Below, in pieces: positions 17,673-26,053 of a DNA stretch of 64,000 nt (within the stretch, counting starts at the first letter, position 1; each line of letters begins with the position of its first letter). The DNA lies in the NCBI RefSeq assembly GCF_900176535.1, contig NZ_FWXT01000001.1:1860001-1924000 (forward strand). The letters run 5' to 3'. The notes beneath the pieces are model-generated. The model saw only the letters and a program-made list of their open reading frames with translations, ran no database searches and was not told the DNA's origin. The DNA is from Pedobacter africanus (GTDB lineage Bacteria > Bacteroidota > Bacteroidia > Sphingobacteriales > Sphingobacteriaceae). The position numbers were made by a program, and so were the translations under genes.

Positions 17673-18908
17673 TTACAAAGCATTCGCCGGTTTTTCCTTT
17701 CTTACCATTGTCCACAAAATCAGCACGGCCAGCGGATGCAGAAAGGCCATTGCAATAAATATATTCCCCGCACCCAGTGTACCCATAAACTGACCTACAA
17801 AATAGTTAAAGCCGACTGCACCAAGTGCACCGAAACCACCTGCTATACCCAATACACTGGCTACATTTTTAACAGGAAAAGCTTCGGCGATGACTACGCT
17901 TATGGTAAACAGCCAGCTTAAGCAGGCCACTGCTACGATACTGAAGATAAACAGGGTAACAAACGGGCTGGGCAGATAAGGGGTCAGCACACAGAGCGGA
18001 GCAAAAGCCGCCGCGCAACTCAGCATGACCTTACGGGCTTTTAAAGGTTCTCTTCCTTTTCTTACCATGCGGTCTGACCAGGCAGCGGTTGCAATCGCAC
18101 CCAGGTCGGCCACTAAAAACGGGATCCAGCCAAACATTCCCATTTGTGCAAGCGAAAACCCCGACTGCTCCTGTAAATAACCCGGAAGCCAGAAGAGGCA
18201 GAAATACCATACCGGATCACTCACAAAACGGATCAGCAAAATACCCCACAGGCTCTTTCTTCCCCACAGCTGTTTCCAGCTGAAAGCTGGTGTTTCTTCG
18301 GGGTTGGCAGTCCCTGCAATTGCCAAAGTGACCTCAGCAGGGGGATTTCGGTATATGATGATCCATAAAAGCGCGATCATAAGTCCAACAGCCCCCGCTA
18401 CCATAAAAACGGTATGCCAGTTATACGTAATGGCCAGCCAGGCCACCAGCGGCGGTGCTATAATAGCGCCGATTGAACTGCCGGCTACACATAAACTGTT
18501 TGCAGTTGCCCTTAGCTTGCCAGGAAACCAAACCGCAACCACTTTTAACTGTGCCGGAAAATTGGTTGGCTCTGCCATTCCCAGCAGGCCACGAAAAAAA
18601 GTAAACTGGCCGAAGGTCCGCGAAACCCCTCCACCTATACAGGCCAGCGACCAGCCAATAATACCTGCAAACATCACACGCTTTGCGCCAAACTTATCTA
18701 CCAACCAACCCGAGACAGGGTACATCGCAGCATAACAAATGGTAAAGATGTTCAGTACAAGTGCGTAACCATTGTCATCAAGTGCAAACTCTTTCTTGAT
18801 TACAGGCTTAAGGATAGAAACAATCTGCCTGTCGAAGTAATTAAATACAATGGCTAAAAATATGATAAAAATAATAAACCAACGCCGCGTATTTGGTAAG
18901 AATGACAT
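17673..18908 (-). CDS. MFS transporter, hexuronate/anion:cation symporter type
   Basis: A 411-residue inner-membrane carrier with about 12 hydrophobic helices. The first helix carries FNYFDRQIVSILKPVIKKEF, a signature of the ACS group (ExuT, GudP and relatives), followed by WLVDKFGAKR, the cytoplasmic loop motif between helices 2 and 3. It probably imports a monocarboxylate sugar such as a hexuronate or aldonate by proton symport. It is the first gene of a minus-strand set with the FAD oxidoreductase and the PQQ dehydrogenase, and is divergent from the sigma factor gene at 19127. Confidence 0.87.
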   Translation of the reverse strand: MSFLPNTRRWFIIFIIFLAIVFNYFDRQIVSILKPVIKKEFALDDNGYALVLNIFTICYAAMYPVSGWLVDKFGAKRVMFAGIIGWSLACIGGGVSRTFGQFTFFRGLLGMAEPTNFPAQLKVVAVWFPGKLRATANSLCVAGSSIGAIIAPPLVAWLAITYNWHTVFMVAGAVGLMIALLWIIIYRNPPAEVTLAIAGTANPEETPAFSWKQLWGRKSLWGILLIRFVSDPVWYFCLFWLPGYLQEQSGFSLAQMGMFGWIPFLVADLGAIATAAWSDRMVRKGREPLKARKVMLSCAAAFAPLCVLTPYLPSPFVTLFIFSIVAVACLSWLFTISVVIAEAFPVKNVASVLGIAGGFGALGAVGFNYFVGQFMGTLGAGNIFIAMAFLHPLAVLILWTMVRKEKPANAL

Positions 18909-19126
18909 GCTGCAAACCCTTTAATTGTATATATCTGGTTAGTGCATCGTATTTGAATATGCTCCAAACACAAAGCACCATAAAGTAAGCGAATTAAACA
19001 ATTCAAAACAAAATAAAATAAAAATAAACATTTTGAAATAATAGCTATGATGTGTATTGGCAATTAATAGCATGGCACATTTAGAAATAATTTTTTAATA
19101 TTGCTAAACCAGCCAAACTGTATTGT

Positions 19127-19699
19127 ATGCATTCACTAAGCAATCTTGATGATTTTGAACTGATGACCTTATTGAAAGCAGATCATGAGCTGGCATTTGC
19201 GGAAATTTTCAGGCGTTTTGATAGTTTGCTCTATATATACGCGTATAAAAAGCTCCAGAACACTGAAGAAGCAAAAGACGTTGTACAGGAAGTTTTTGTG
19301 CAATTGTGGAATGCCAGAAAAGATTTCGTACTTAAAACCACGCTTCCGGGTTATCTTTATAAAGCTGTATTGAATAAAATATTGAATATCATTGCCCGCA
19401 AGCAAAGCGAAACGAAATATATCGCGTCGCTTCAACATGCCATCAACTCAGATATGGTATCTGCCGATTTTTTAATCCGCGAAAAAGACATCAGGGCATT
19501 AATTGAAAAGGAGATCGCAGCACTTCCCAAAAAAATGCGCGAAGTTTTTGAACTGAGAAAAAACCATTACCTGAGTAACAAAGAAATTGCCCTGCAGCTG
19601 AATATATCGGAACAAACGGTAGAAACCCATATGAAGAGGGCCTTGAAAATTCTACGCAACAAACTGGGCGTTCTCATCTACCTTTGTTACCTGTTGTAA
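19127..19699 (+). CDS. ECF sigma-70 factor (FecI-like, Bacteroidota type)
   Basis: A 190-residue sigma factor. Sigma region 2 (about 10-80) includes AFAEIFRRFDSLLYIYAYK and EEAKDVVQEVFVQLW. Region 4 (about 125-180) includes LPKKMREVFELRK, LSNKEIALQLNISEQTVETH and KRALKILR. It is followed after about 80 bases by a FecR anti-sigma gene and then an STN-bearing SusC, the usual cell-surface signalling set: ligand binding at SusC relieves FecR and frees the sigma factor to transcribe the PUL. It is divergent from the MFS gene across 218 bases. Confidence 0.93.
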   Translation: MHSLSNLDDFELMTLLKADHELAFAEIFRRFDSLLYIYAYKKLQNTEEAKDVVQEVFVQLWNARKDFVLKTTLPGYLYKAVLNKILNIIARKQSETKYIASLQHAINSDMVSADFLIREKDIRALIEKEIAALPKKMREVFELRKNHYLSNKEIALQLNISEQTVETHMKRALKILRNKLGVLIYLCYLL

Positions 19700-19781
19700 A
19701 TATTTTTTCAGCTGCAGTACCCACTCGTCATTACTTACCTGTCATTGTGATAAAACCGAAGAAAATTAAACCGCTTTGCAT

Positions 19782-20915
19782 ATGCAGAAAGATGCCAGGG
19801 AGCTTTTATTAAAATACAAAGAGGGAAAGGCAAGTGCTGAAGAAAAAGCGCTGCTGGAAAACTGGCTGCATAATTTTAATGCTGAATCTGAACATGCGTT
19901 TTCTGATGAGCACCTCCAGGCAGTGCACCAGCAAAACTGGATGGCAGTTAAACAACAGATAAGGATCAGACCTTCCTATCGATTATGGCAGAAATTTACG
20001 GTTGCCGCAACAATTATCTTGTGCGTTGGACTTGCATTTTATTTTTATCCTGAAAGCGGGAACACCCCTGCTCCTCAGCATGTAAAAACAGCACCCATTA
20101 TTGCAGGGGGGAGCAAGGCTTTTCTGACCCTTTCAAATGGCAAAAAAATTGCACTTACCGAGGCGAGCAATGGCAAGCTTGCTGAGCAATCGGGCATAAG
20201 AATCAGCAAAACCGCAGCAGGTACCTTATTGTATCAGATAGTTGCACAGAAAGATCAGCATAACAGCAGGCCTGACTACAATACCATAGAGACCCCTAAG
20301 GGTGGTGAATACCAATTGATTTTACCCGACGGGTCTAAAGTATGGCTCAATGCCGCATCTGTACTCACCTTTCCGGCAAATTTCTTTGGTTTGAAGGAAC
20401 GTAAAGTTGAGCTGAACGGAGAGGCATATTTCGAAATTGCGAAAAATAAAAACGCGCCCTTTGTTGTAAAATCTGCCAGACAGGAAGTAAAAGTATTGGG
20501 AACACATTTTAACATCAGCGCTTATGCAAGCGAGCAGTCCACAACCACCACTTTACTCGAAGGTTCAGTTAAAATCCTGAATCCTGAAAAAACAGCAAAC
20601 ATAATCCTTAAACCCGGGCAGGGTGCCACCATGAATTCCGGCAAAATAAAAGTCTATGAGACCGACACAGAGGAGGCCATAGCCTGGAAAAACGGATTAT
20701 TTATTTTTAATGAGGAAAACATCAGAAGCATCATGAAAAAGATCTCCAGATGGTATGACGTCGAAGTCGTTTTTAAAGGTGACATGGATCAAATCTATTT
20801 TGTAGGAAATTATTCACGCAGCAAAAACCTTGAAAATCTTTTAAAGAACATAGAATTAACCGGTAAAGTCTATTTTAAAATTGAAGGGAGGAGGATTGAA
20901 GTTATAGCAAAATAA
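19782..20915 (+). CDS. FecR-type anti-sigma factor
   Basis: A 377-residue inner-membrane regulator; the ATG at 19782 (MQKDAREL) is preferred over the TTG at 19776. The N-terminal cytosolic part (about 1-80) should hold the sigma factor. One transmembrane helix follows (AATIILCVGLAFYFY, near 85-100), then the periplasmic FecR domain with PKGGEYQLILPDGSKVWLNA, GEAYFEIAKN and VLGTHFNISAY, and a C-terminal DUF4974/STN-like segment (RSIMKKISRWYDVEVVF). It should contact the STN domain of the following SusC. A hairpin separates it from SusC. Confidence 0.93.
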   Translation: MQKDARELLLKYKEGKASAEEKALLENWLHNFNAESEHAFSDEHLQAVHQQNWMAVKQQIRIRPSYRLWQKFTVAATIILCVGLAFYFYPESGNTPAPQHVKTAPIIAGGSKAFLTLSNGKKIALTEASNGKLAEQSGIRISKTAAGTLLYQIVAQKDQHNSRPDYNTIETPKGGEYQLILPDGSKVWLNAASVLTFPANFFGLKERKVELNGEAYFEIAKNKNAPFVVKSARQEVKVLGTHFNISAYASEQSTTTTLLEGSVKILNPEKTANIILKPGQGATMNSGKIKVYETDTEEAIAWKNGLFIFNEENIRSIMKKISRWYDVEVVFKGDMDQIYFVGNYSRSKNLENLLKNIELTGKVYFKIEGRRIEVIAK

Positions 20916-20938
20916 ATACTTTAAAGACTATCCTAAAA

Positions 20939-20963
20939 CCGGAAGTGTTGAGACCACTCCCGG
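20939..20963 (+). terminator. Hairpin in the fecR-susC gap
   Basis: CCGG-a-AGTG pairs with CACT-c-CCGG around a TTGAGAC loop, followed by CTTTGG rather than a strong U-tract. A hairpin of the same outer sequence lies at the same place in the second fecR-susC pair (52870-52897). It may end the sigma/FecR transcript or act as an attenuator ahead of the SusC transcript. Confidence 0.5.
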
Positions 20964-21037
20964 CTTTGGCCAGCTAATAAAAGCCAGTGAGGATATCTGA
21001 TCAATTGAAACAACAACCAAATATTAATCCTAACCAA

Positions 21038-24000
21038 ATGTATGAAAATTTTACTGAACTTACGTCCGGGAACAGCGTTTCCTGCGCGCTAAGGTTCCTG
21101 TCCGTACTGCTTCATTTAAACCGGCAGCGGAAGACAGAAAAAACTAAATGGGCATTAAGAATGAAACTGACCTTCGCTTTTTTACTGGTTACATTTTTAC
21201 AGGTCAATGCGGCGAGTTATGCGCAAAGGGTAAGCTTAAATGTTAAACACAAACCCATTAAAGAAGTATTCTCCCTGCTAACCAAACAAACAGGCTACAA
21301 TTTCATCTGTGATGCCGGGCTGGTCAAAACCCTGGGCCCTGTTACGCTAAATGTGCGCAAGGTATCCTTAAAAGACGTGCTGAACCAATGCTTCTCTGAA
21401 AAAACAGTTGAAATTCTTTTTAATGATGACCAGACGGTCGTGATCAGGGAAAAGAATATTCCTATACAGGAAAAACCGCCCACGGCCCCAATCCAGGTTA
21501 CCGGAAAAGTAAGCGACGAAAAAGGGCTACCTTTGCCAGGGGTAAGCATCAGAACCAAAAACACTGCCAACACAGTGGTGACAGACATTAATGGAAATTA
21601 TAAGATTCTGGCAGGGGGCAAAGATGATACCCTTGTATTCTCTTATATTGGTTTCAGCACTTATGAAGTCCCGGTAAATGAGGCCGGCATCATAAATGTC
21701 ACCCTCAAAGAGCAGAAAAATGCACTTGAAGAGGTACTTGTTATTGGATATGGGGAACAGTCGAAAAAGAAACTGTCCACCTCCATTTCCAGGGTTGAAA
21801 GCAAATTCATTGGCGTACAGCCTGTATCCACTCCGGGGGAAGCCCTGGCTGGACTGGCTTCCGGTGTGCAGGTCCAATCTGGCAGAGGCGGATATCCCGG
21901 TGAGGCCCCTACCATCAGGATCAGAGGGATAGGCTCTTTAGGAACAGACAGCGATCCGCTTTATGTGGTTGACGGTTACCCCCTTCAGGAGTCAACACAG
22001 TTTAGTCTGATCAACCCCGCTGATATTGAATCCATAGATCTTTTAAAAGATGCAGCATCGGCAGCGATCTATGGTTCAAGAGCTGCAAACGGGGTAGTCA
22101 TTGTAACGACCAAACGTGGGAAGGCCGGAAAGACAATCTTCAACGTATCTGCCTATACCGGAATACAGAATATTGCGAAAAAAGTCGATTTGTTAAACCG
22201 GGACCAGTATATAGACTATGCCAAATATGCGACAAGGATGCGTGGCATTACTTATCCCGTCGTTTTTGACACCGATCCGCAAAGTCTGCCCGATGTGGAC
22301 TGGCAGGATGTGATATTTCAACAGGCCCCGATCGCTGATTTTCAGATTTCTGCAAGAGGCGGATCCGAAAAAGTAAAATACTCGGTCTCTGGCGGATATT
22401 TTAAGCAGGACGGGACAATGCTTGGGACCAAATATAACCGTTACAACCTTCGCTTCAACCTTGATGCGGATTTAAGTCCGAAACTCAAATTAGGCATTTC
22501 GATGTCTCCCTCTTATTCACAACAATTCAGGCAACCCGCGGGAGGACAGTTCAGTGAAGCCTCTGCGAGTGAAACTACAGGGGCAAGGGCATTGCCCAGC
22601 CCAATTCATTCTGCCGTGCTGATGCCTCCTGTTGTACCTGTTTATGCCGCTGACGGGGATTATGCACAGGGCTATCGCGGGCTAAAGAACGCAGCAAATG
22701 GGGTATTCTTTCAGGCAGCACTTTATAACCCCCTGGGCGTACTGGAACTCTATAAAAACCGCCTGCGTGAATACCGCATTCTCGGGAACAACTTCCTGGA
22801 ATACGAACCGGTTAAAGACCTCAAGTTTAAGACTTCGATCGGGGCCACCTTAAATATGAACGACCAGTATGCTTACATCCCTGCAACGCTGGCAAATGGA
22901 AGTGCCCCGGCTGCAAGTTTATCTACGCCGGTAATTACCCAGATTTATGCTGCCGAGGCCCAATCGACCACCTTAGACTGGCTTTGGGAAAACACCATTT
23001 CTTATCATAAACTTTTAGGGGCCGATCATAACCTGAGCGCCCTCCTTTTATATTCCTTACAGAAGTACAATGCAAAATCGACAAGCGTTAACGGAAGGTC
23101 CGGCACCTATACCACGACCTTGCTGGAAAACCCCCTGGCCTCTTCGGAAATCCTGGGCTCACTTGCCTATAGCCAGAATTCATTTCTGTCTTTTGGCGGA
23201 AGGATAAATTACGATTATAAAGGTAAATACATCTTCTCAGGAGCATTACGGCAAGATGGGTCTTCGCGTTTCGGGCCTAACAACCGGTTTGCCCTATTCC
23301 CCTCCCTATCCGGAGCCTGGCGCATCAGCCAGGAAAGCTTTATGCAGCCACTTAAAAATGTGTTGAATGAGCTGAAGCTGCGTGCCAGCTATGGGGAAAC
23401 GGGGAACGCCAACATTGGTGATTTTACCTGGTCCAATAACATTATTGACCGTAATTACGTTTTTGGCTCGCAAAAAGCTTACGGTTCTGCACAATCTGGC
23501 TTTGCCAACTACAACCTTACCTGGGAAAAGAACCGCCAGACAGACTTTGGATTAGAGGCTGGTTTTATGAACGATAAATACAGTATTTCCATAGATTACT
23601 ATTCCCGTCATACAGAGGGAATGTTATTTCAGAAAGATCTCCCAAGCATCATCGGCTATGCCACCACATTCCGTACCAACCTTGGCAGGTTGAGCAACCG
23701 TGGTTTTGAAATCAGCGGAAAAGCCAATTTTAACCTGGGTGAAGTTAAATGGACAGTAGATGCGAACGTATCTGCTAACCGCACACGGGTCGATGATCTG
23801 GGCGGCCCAGGGTCTTTACCTGCACAATCTGCAATATTTGGCTGGGACAATGTATTCCAGGTAAAAGTGGGAGACCCGCTGGGCTTAATGCGGGGCTATC
23901 AGGTACAGGGGATCTTTAAGAACACACAGGACCTGGGTAAATACCCACAATGGGTTACAGGTAATAAAGTGGGCGACTGGATCATTAAAGACCAGAACAA

Positions 24001-24556
24001 TGATGGTGTGATCAATGAAGCAGATATGGCGGTGGTTGGGCATGGTTTTCCTGACTTTGTATATGGTCTGTCGAGCAGTTTCCAGTATAAGAACTTCGAC
24101 GTGTCGCTCATTGTACAAGGTGTTCAGGGCGTAAATGTCATCAACGGTAATATCCGCCACCAGTTTGGGGTACATAATGTCAATACCAGCCCTACCTATT
24201 ACAACAATATGTTCGACAGTCAGGATCCCGACAGGGATGTGGAATACCCGGCGCCGCTTGCATCCGGGGTAACTCCCTTAAACAACCTGACAAACAAAGC
24301 CGTATCCGATGCGTCATTCTTGCGGATCCGTAACCTTACACTTGGGTACCGTTTACCACAGAGCTTATTAAAAAGTATCAACATGCAGACCGTCCGCTTC
24401 TATGTTACAGGCCAGAACCTTTTGACTTTTACCAAGTACAACTGGTACAATCCGGAAACAAGTGTTACCGGCGACTCTGTAACCCGCCCTGGGGTGGATC
24501 AGGGTACCTATCCTGCTAACCGCGTATTTATTTTTGGAATCAACGTGGGTTTTTAA
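21038..24556 (+). CDS. SusC-family TonB-dependent transporter with STN signalling domain
   Basis: About 1172 residues from the ATG at 21038 (MYENFTEL); a GTG at 20987 gives a longer frame but no better start, and AACCAAATAT precedes the ATG. The chain carries a long n-region, a hydrophobic signal (LTFAFLLVTFLQVNAASYAQ), the STN domain (LNVKHKPIKEVFSLLTKQTGYNF), CarboxypepD_reg (GKVSDEKGLPLPGVSI), a TonB-box-like VLVIGYGEQSKKK, the plug (LYVVDGYPLQ, AANGVVIVTTKRGK) and a barrel ending in INVGF. The STN domain should signal to FecR. It is co-oriented with SusD, which begins at or just after its stop. Confidence 0.94.
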   Translation: MYENFTELTSGNSVSCALRFLSVLLHLNRQRKTEKTKWALRMKLTFAFLLVTFLQVNAASYAQRVSLNVKHKPIKEVFSLLTKQTGYNFICDAGLVKTLGPVTLNVRKVSLKDVLNQCFSEKTVEILFNDDQTVVIREKNIPIQEKPPTAPIQVTGKVSDEKGLPLPGVSIRTKNTANTVVTDINGNYKILAGGKDDTLVFSYIGFSTYEVPVNEAGIINVTLKEQKNALEEVLVIGYGEQSKKKLSTSISRVESKFIGVQPVSTPGEALAGLASGVQVQSGRGGYPGEAPTIRIRGIGSLGTDSDPLYVVDGYPLQESTQFSLINPADIESIDLLKDAASAAIYGSRAANGVVIVTTKRGKAGKTIFNVSAYTGIQNIAKKVDLLNRDQYIDYAKYATRMRGITYPVVFDTDPQSLPDVDWQDVIFQQAPIADFQISARGGSEKVKYSVSGGYFKQDGTMLGTKYNRYNLRFNLDADLSPKLKLGISMSPSYSQQFRQPAGGQFSEASASETTGARALPSPIHSAVLMPPVVPVYAADGDYAQGYRGLKNAANGVFFQAALYNPLGVLELYKNRLREYRILGNNFLEYEPVKDLKFKTSIGATLNMNDQYAYIPATLANGSAPAASLSTPVITQIYAAEAQSTTLDWLWENTISYHKLLGADHNLSALLLYSLQKYNAKSTSVNGRSGTYTTTLLENPLASSEILGSLAYSQNSFLSFGGRINYDYKGKYIFSGALRQDGSSRFGPNNRFALFPSLSGAWRISQESFMQPLKNVLNELKLRASYGETGNANIGDFTWSNNIIDRNYVFGSQKAYGSAQSGFANYNLTWEKNRQTDFGLEAGFMNDKYSISIDYYSRHTEGMLFQKDLPSIIGYATTFRTNLGRLSNRGFEISGKANFNLGEVKWTVDANVSANRTRVDDLGGPGSLPAQSAIFGWDNVFQVKVGDPLGLMRGYQVQGIFKNTQDLGKYPQWVTGNKVGDWIIKDQNNDGVINEADMAVVGHGFPDFVYGLSSSFQYKNFDVSLIVQGVQGVNVINGNIRHQFGVHNVNTSPTYYNNMFDSQDPDRDVEYPAPLASGVTPLNNLTNKAVSDASFLRIRNLTLGYRLPQSLLKSINMQTVRFYVTGQNLLTFTKYNWYNPETSVTGDSVTRPGVDQGTYPANRVFIFGINVGF

Positions 24557-24582
24557 TGATAAACTGCTTTAAAACTAAAATT

Positions 24583-26025
24583 ATGGACCGTTATCTTTCT
24601 AAAATATATAAAACCCTGGTCATGGCAATGATCATAATAACCGCAGGTTGCGGGAAAGGGTTTGTTGACCTGACCCCGCAGCATATTATCGATGTAGGGA
24701 CTTATTACAAGACAGAATCCGACATTACTGCAGCACTCACGGGAGCCTATAGCAACCTGAGGGAAATTTACAGCAACTATTGGCTGTACGCAGAATTGCC
24801 CTCAGACAATACGCAGGTATTTTCAGAAAATGAAGGCGGTTATGGAGAGTTCGACTGGCTTACCTACCGCCCAACCGGAGGTGTTTCGGGTCCCTGGAAC
24901 CAGGCATATCGTACCATAGCGGCAAGCAATATTATTCTGGACCGCATAGCGGCAGTGACCATAGCCGCAAACCTTAAAAATCAGTACATAGGCGAAGCCA
25001 AATTTCTTCGGGCCTTAATGTATTTCAACCTTGTTAAGTTTTATGGAGATGCACCACTGATATTAAAGGAGCTGAAAACGGAAGCAGAAGCCTACAGCTA
25101 TAAGCGAAATCCTGCATCCGAAGTATACCAGCAAATAGAAAAAGACCTCAAAGATGCGCAAGGTGTGCTACCTCCCAAATTTACCGGACTAAATGTTGGC
25201 CGGGCTACCTCCGGGGCAGCAAAATCACTACTGGGCAAAGTTTATTTACAGCAGAAAAAGTGGCCGGAGGCCGAAGCCATACTGCAGGAAGTGATACCTG
25301 CCTATACTTTTGAACCAAATCTGTCTAAACTTTTCGGCCCCGGTAACGACAACAATTCCGAGGTCATCTTTTCTGTTCAATTTATTTCTGGTGGCCTGGG
25401 CCTGGGCAACTCCTTTGCACATGCTTTTGCCCCTTCAAAATCCGGGACTTCGATTGTAAGCCTCGGTGCAGCCAGTAACAATACCGGAACGCAGGACCTT
25501 TATGATGCCTTCGAAGCTTCAGACCTTCGTAAAACTGCCTATCTGGGCATATTTAAAGATGGTGCCAACCCAAAGATCTATTACTGGGCGAAGAAATTTG
25601 TGTATAATGTGCCGATCCTGAACGAAGGTGAAAATGACTGGCCTGTTTTGCGTTATGCTGACGTATTGCTGATGTATGCAGAAGCACTTAACCAGAACAA
25701 TAAAACAGATGAGGCCCTGACCTATGTCAGCAAGACCCGGGTACGGGCAAACCTGCCAGTTCTTACCGGCCTGTCAAAAGCCGACACCCAGCTGGCCATA
25801 GAAAAAGAGCGGCGGCTTGAGCTTTGCTTTGAGGGCCACCGCTGGCACGACCTGATCCGTTGGGGGAAAGAGGTTGCCACTATGCAGGCCTTCAAAACCA
25901 AATACCTGTCAATAGACCCCAGGCTTTCCAATATGAGCATAACTGCTGATAGAAAGTTGTTTCCCGTACCTTACAGGGAAATCAATCTGAACCCCTTGCT
26001 GGAGCCCCAAAATCCGGGATACTAA
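24583..26025 (+). CDS. SusD/RagB-family outer-membrane lipoprotein
   Basis: Partner of the preceding SusC. The start at 24583 (MDRYLSKIYK) gives a better lipoprotein signal than the one at 24556, which overlaps the SusC stop (TAATG). The lipobox is IITAGCGKG. The mature protein has the SusD helical core with FLRALMYFNLVKFYGDAPL, ADVLLMYAEALNQN and ERRLELCFEGHRWHDLIRWG. Length is about 480. It should bind the L-sugar-rich glycan suggested by the downstream GH127- and GH78-like enzymes; this is inference. Confidence 0.94.
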   Translation: MDRYLSKIYKTLVMAMIIITAGCGKGFVDLTPQHIIDVGTYYKTESDITAALTGAYSNLREIYSNYWLYAELPSDNTQVFSENEGGYGEFDWLTYRPTGGVSGPWNQAYRTIAASNIILDRIAAVTIAANLKNQYIGEAKFLRALMYFNLVKFYGDAPLILKELKTEAEAYSYKRNPASEVYQQIEKDLKDAQGVLPPKFTGLNVGRATSGAAKSLLGKVYLQQKKWPEAEAILQEVIPAYTFEPNLSKLFGPGNDNNSEVIFSVQFISGGLGLGNSFAHAFAPSKSGTSIVSLGAASNNTGTQDLYDAFEASDLRKTAYLGIFKDGANPKIYYWAKKFVYNVPILNEGENDWPVLRYADVLLMYAEALNQNNKTDEALTYVSKTRVRANLPVLTGLSKADTQLAIEKERRLELCFEGHRWHDLIRWGKEVATMQAFKTKYLSIDPRLSNMSITADRKLFPVPYREINLNPLLEPQNPGY

Positions 26026-26053
26026 GCTTTTTGTATTACTTTAAGAAAATGAA

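Noticed and set aside
18854..19063. A 69-codon frame on the minus strand upstream of the MFS gene
   Set aside because: It overlaps the MFS start in another frame, lies mostly in an AT-rich divergent promoter region and resembles nothing known.
20987..21037. GTG start for the first STN-SusC
   Set aside because: It adds 17 hydrophilic residues without a signal function, whereas the ATG at 21038 is preceded by AACCAAATAT and AACCAA.
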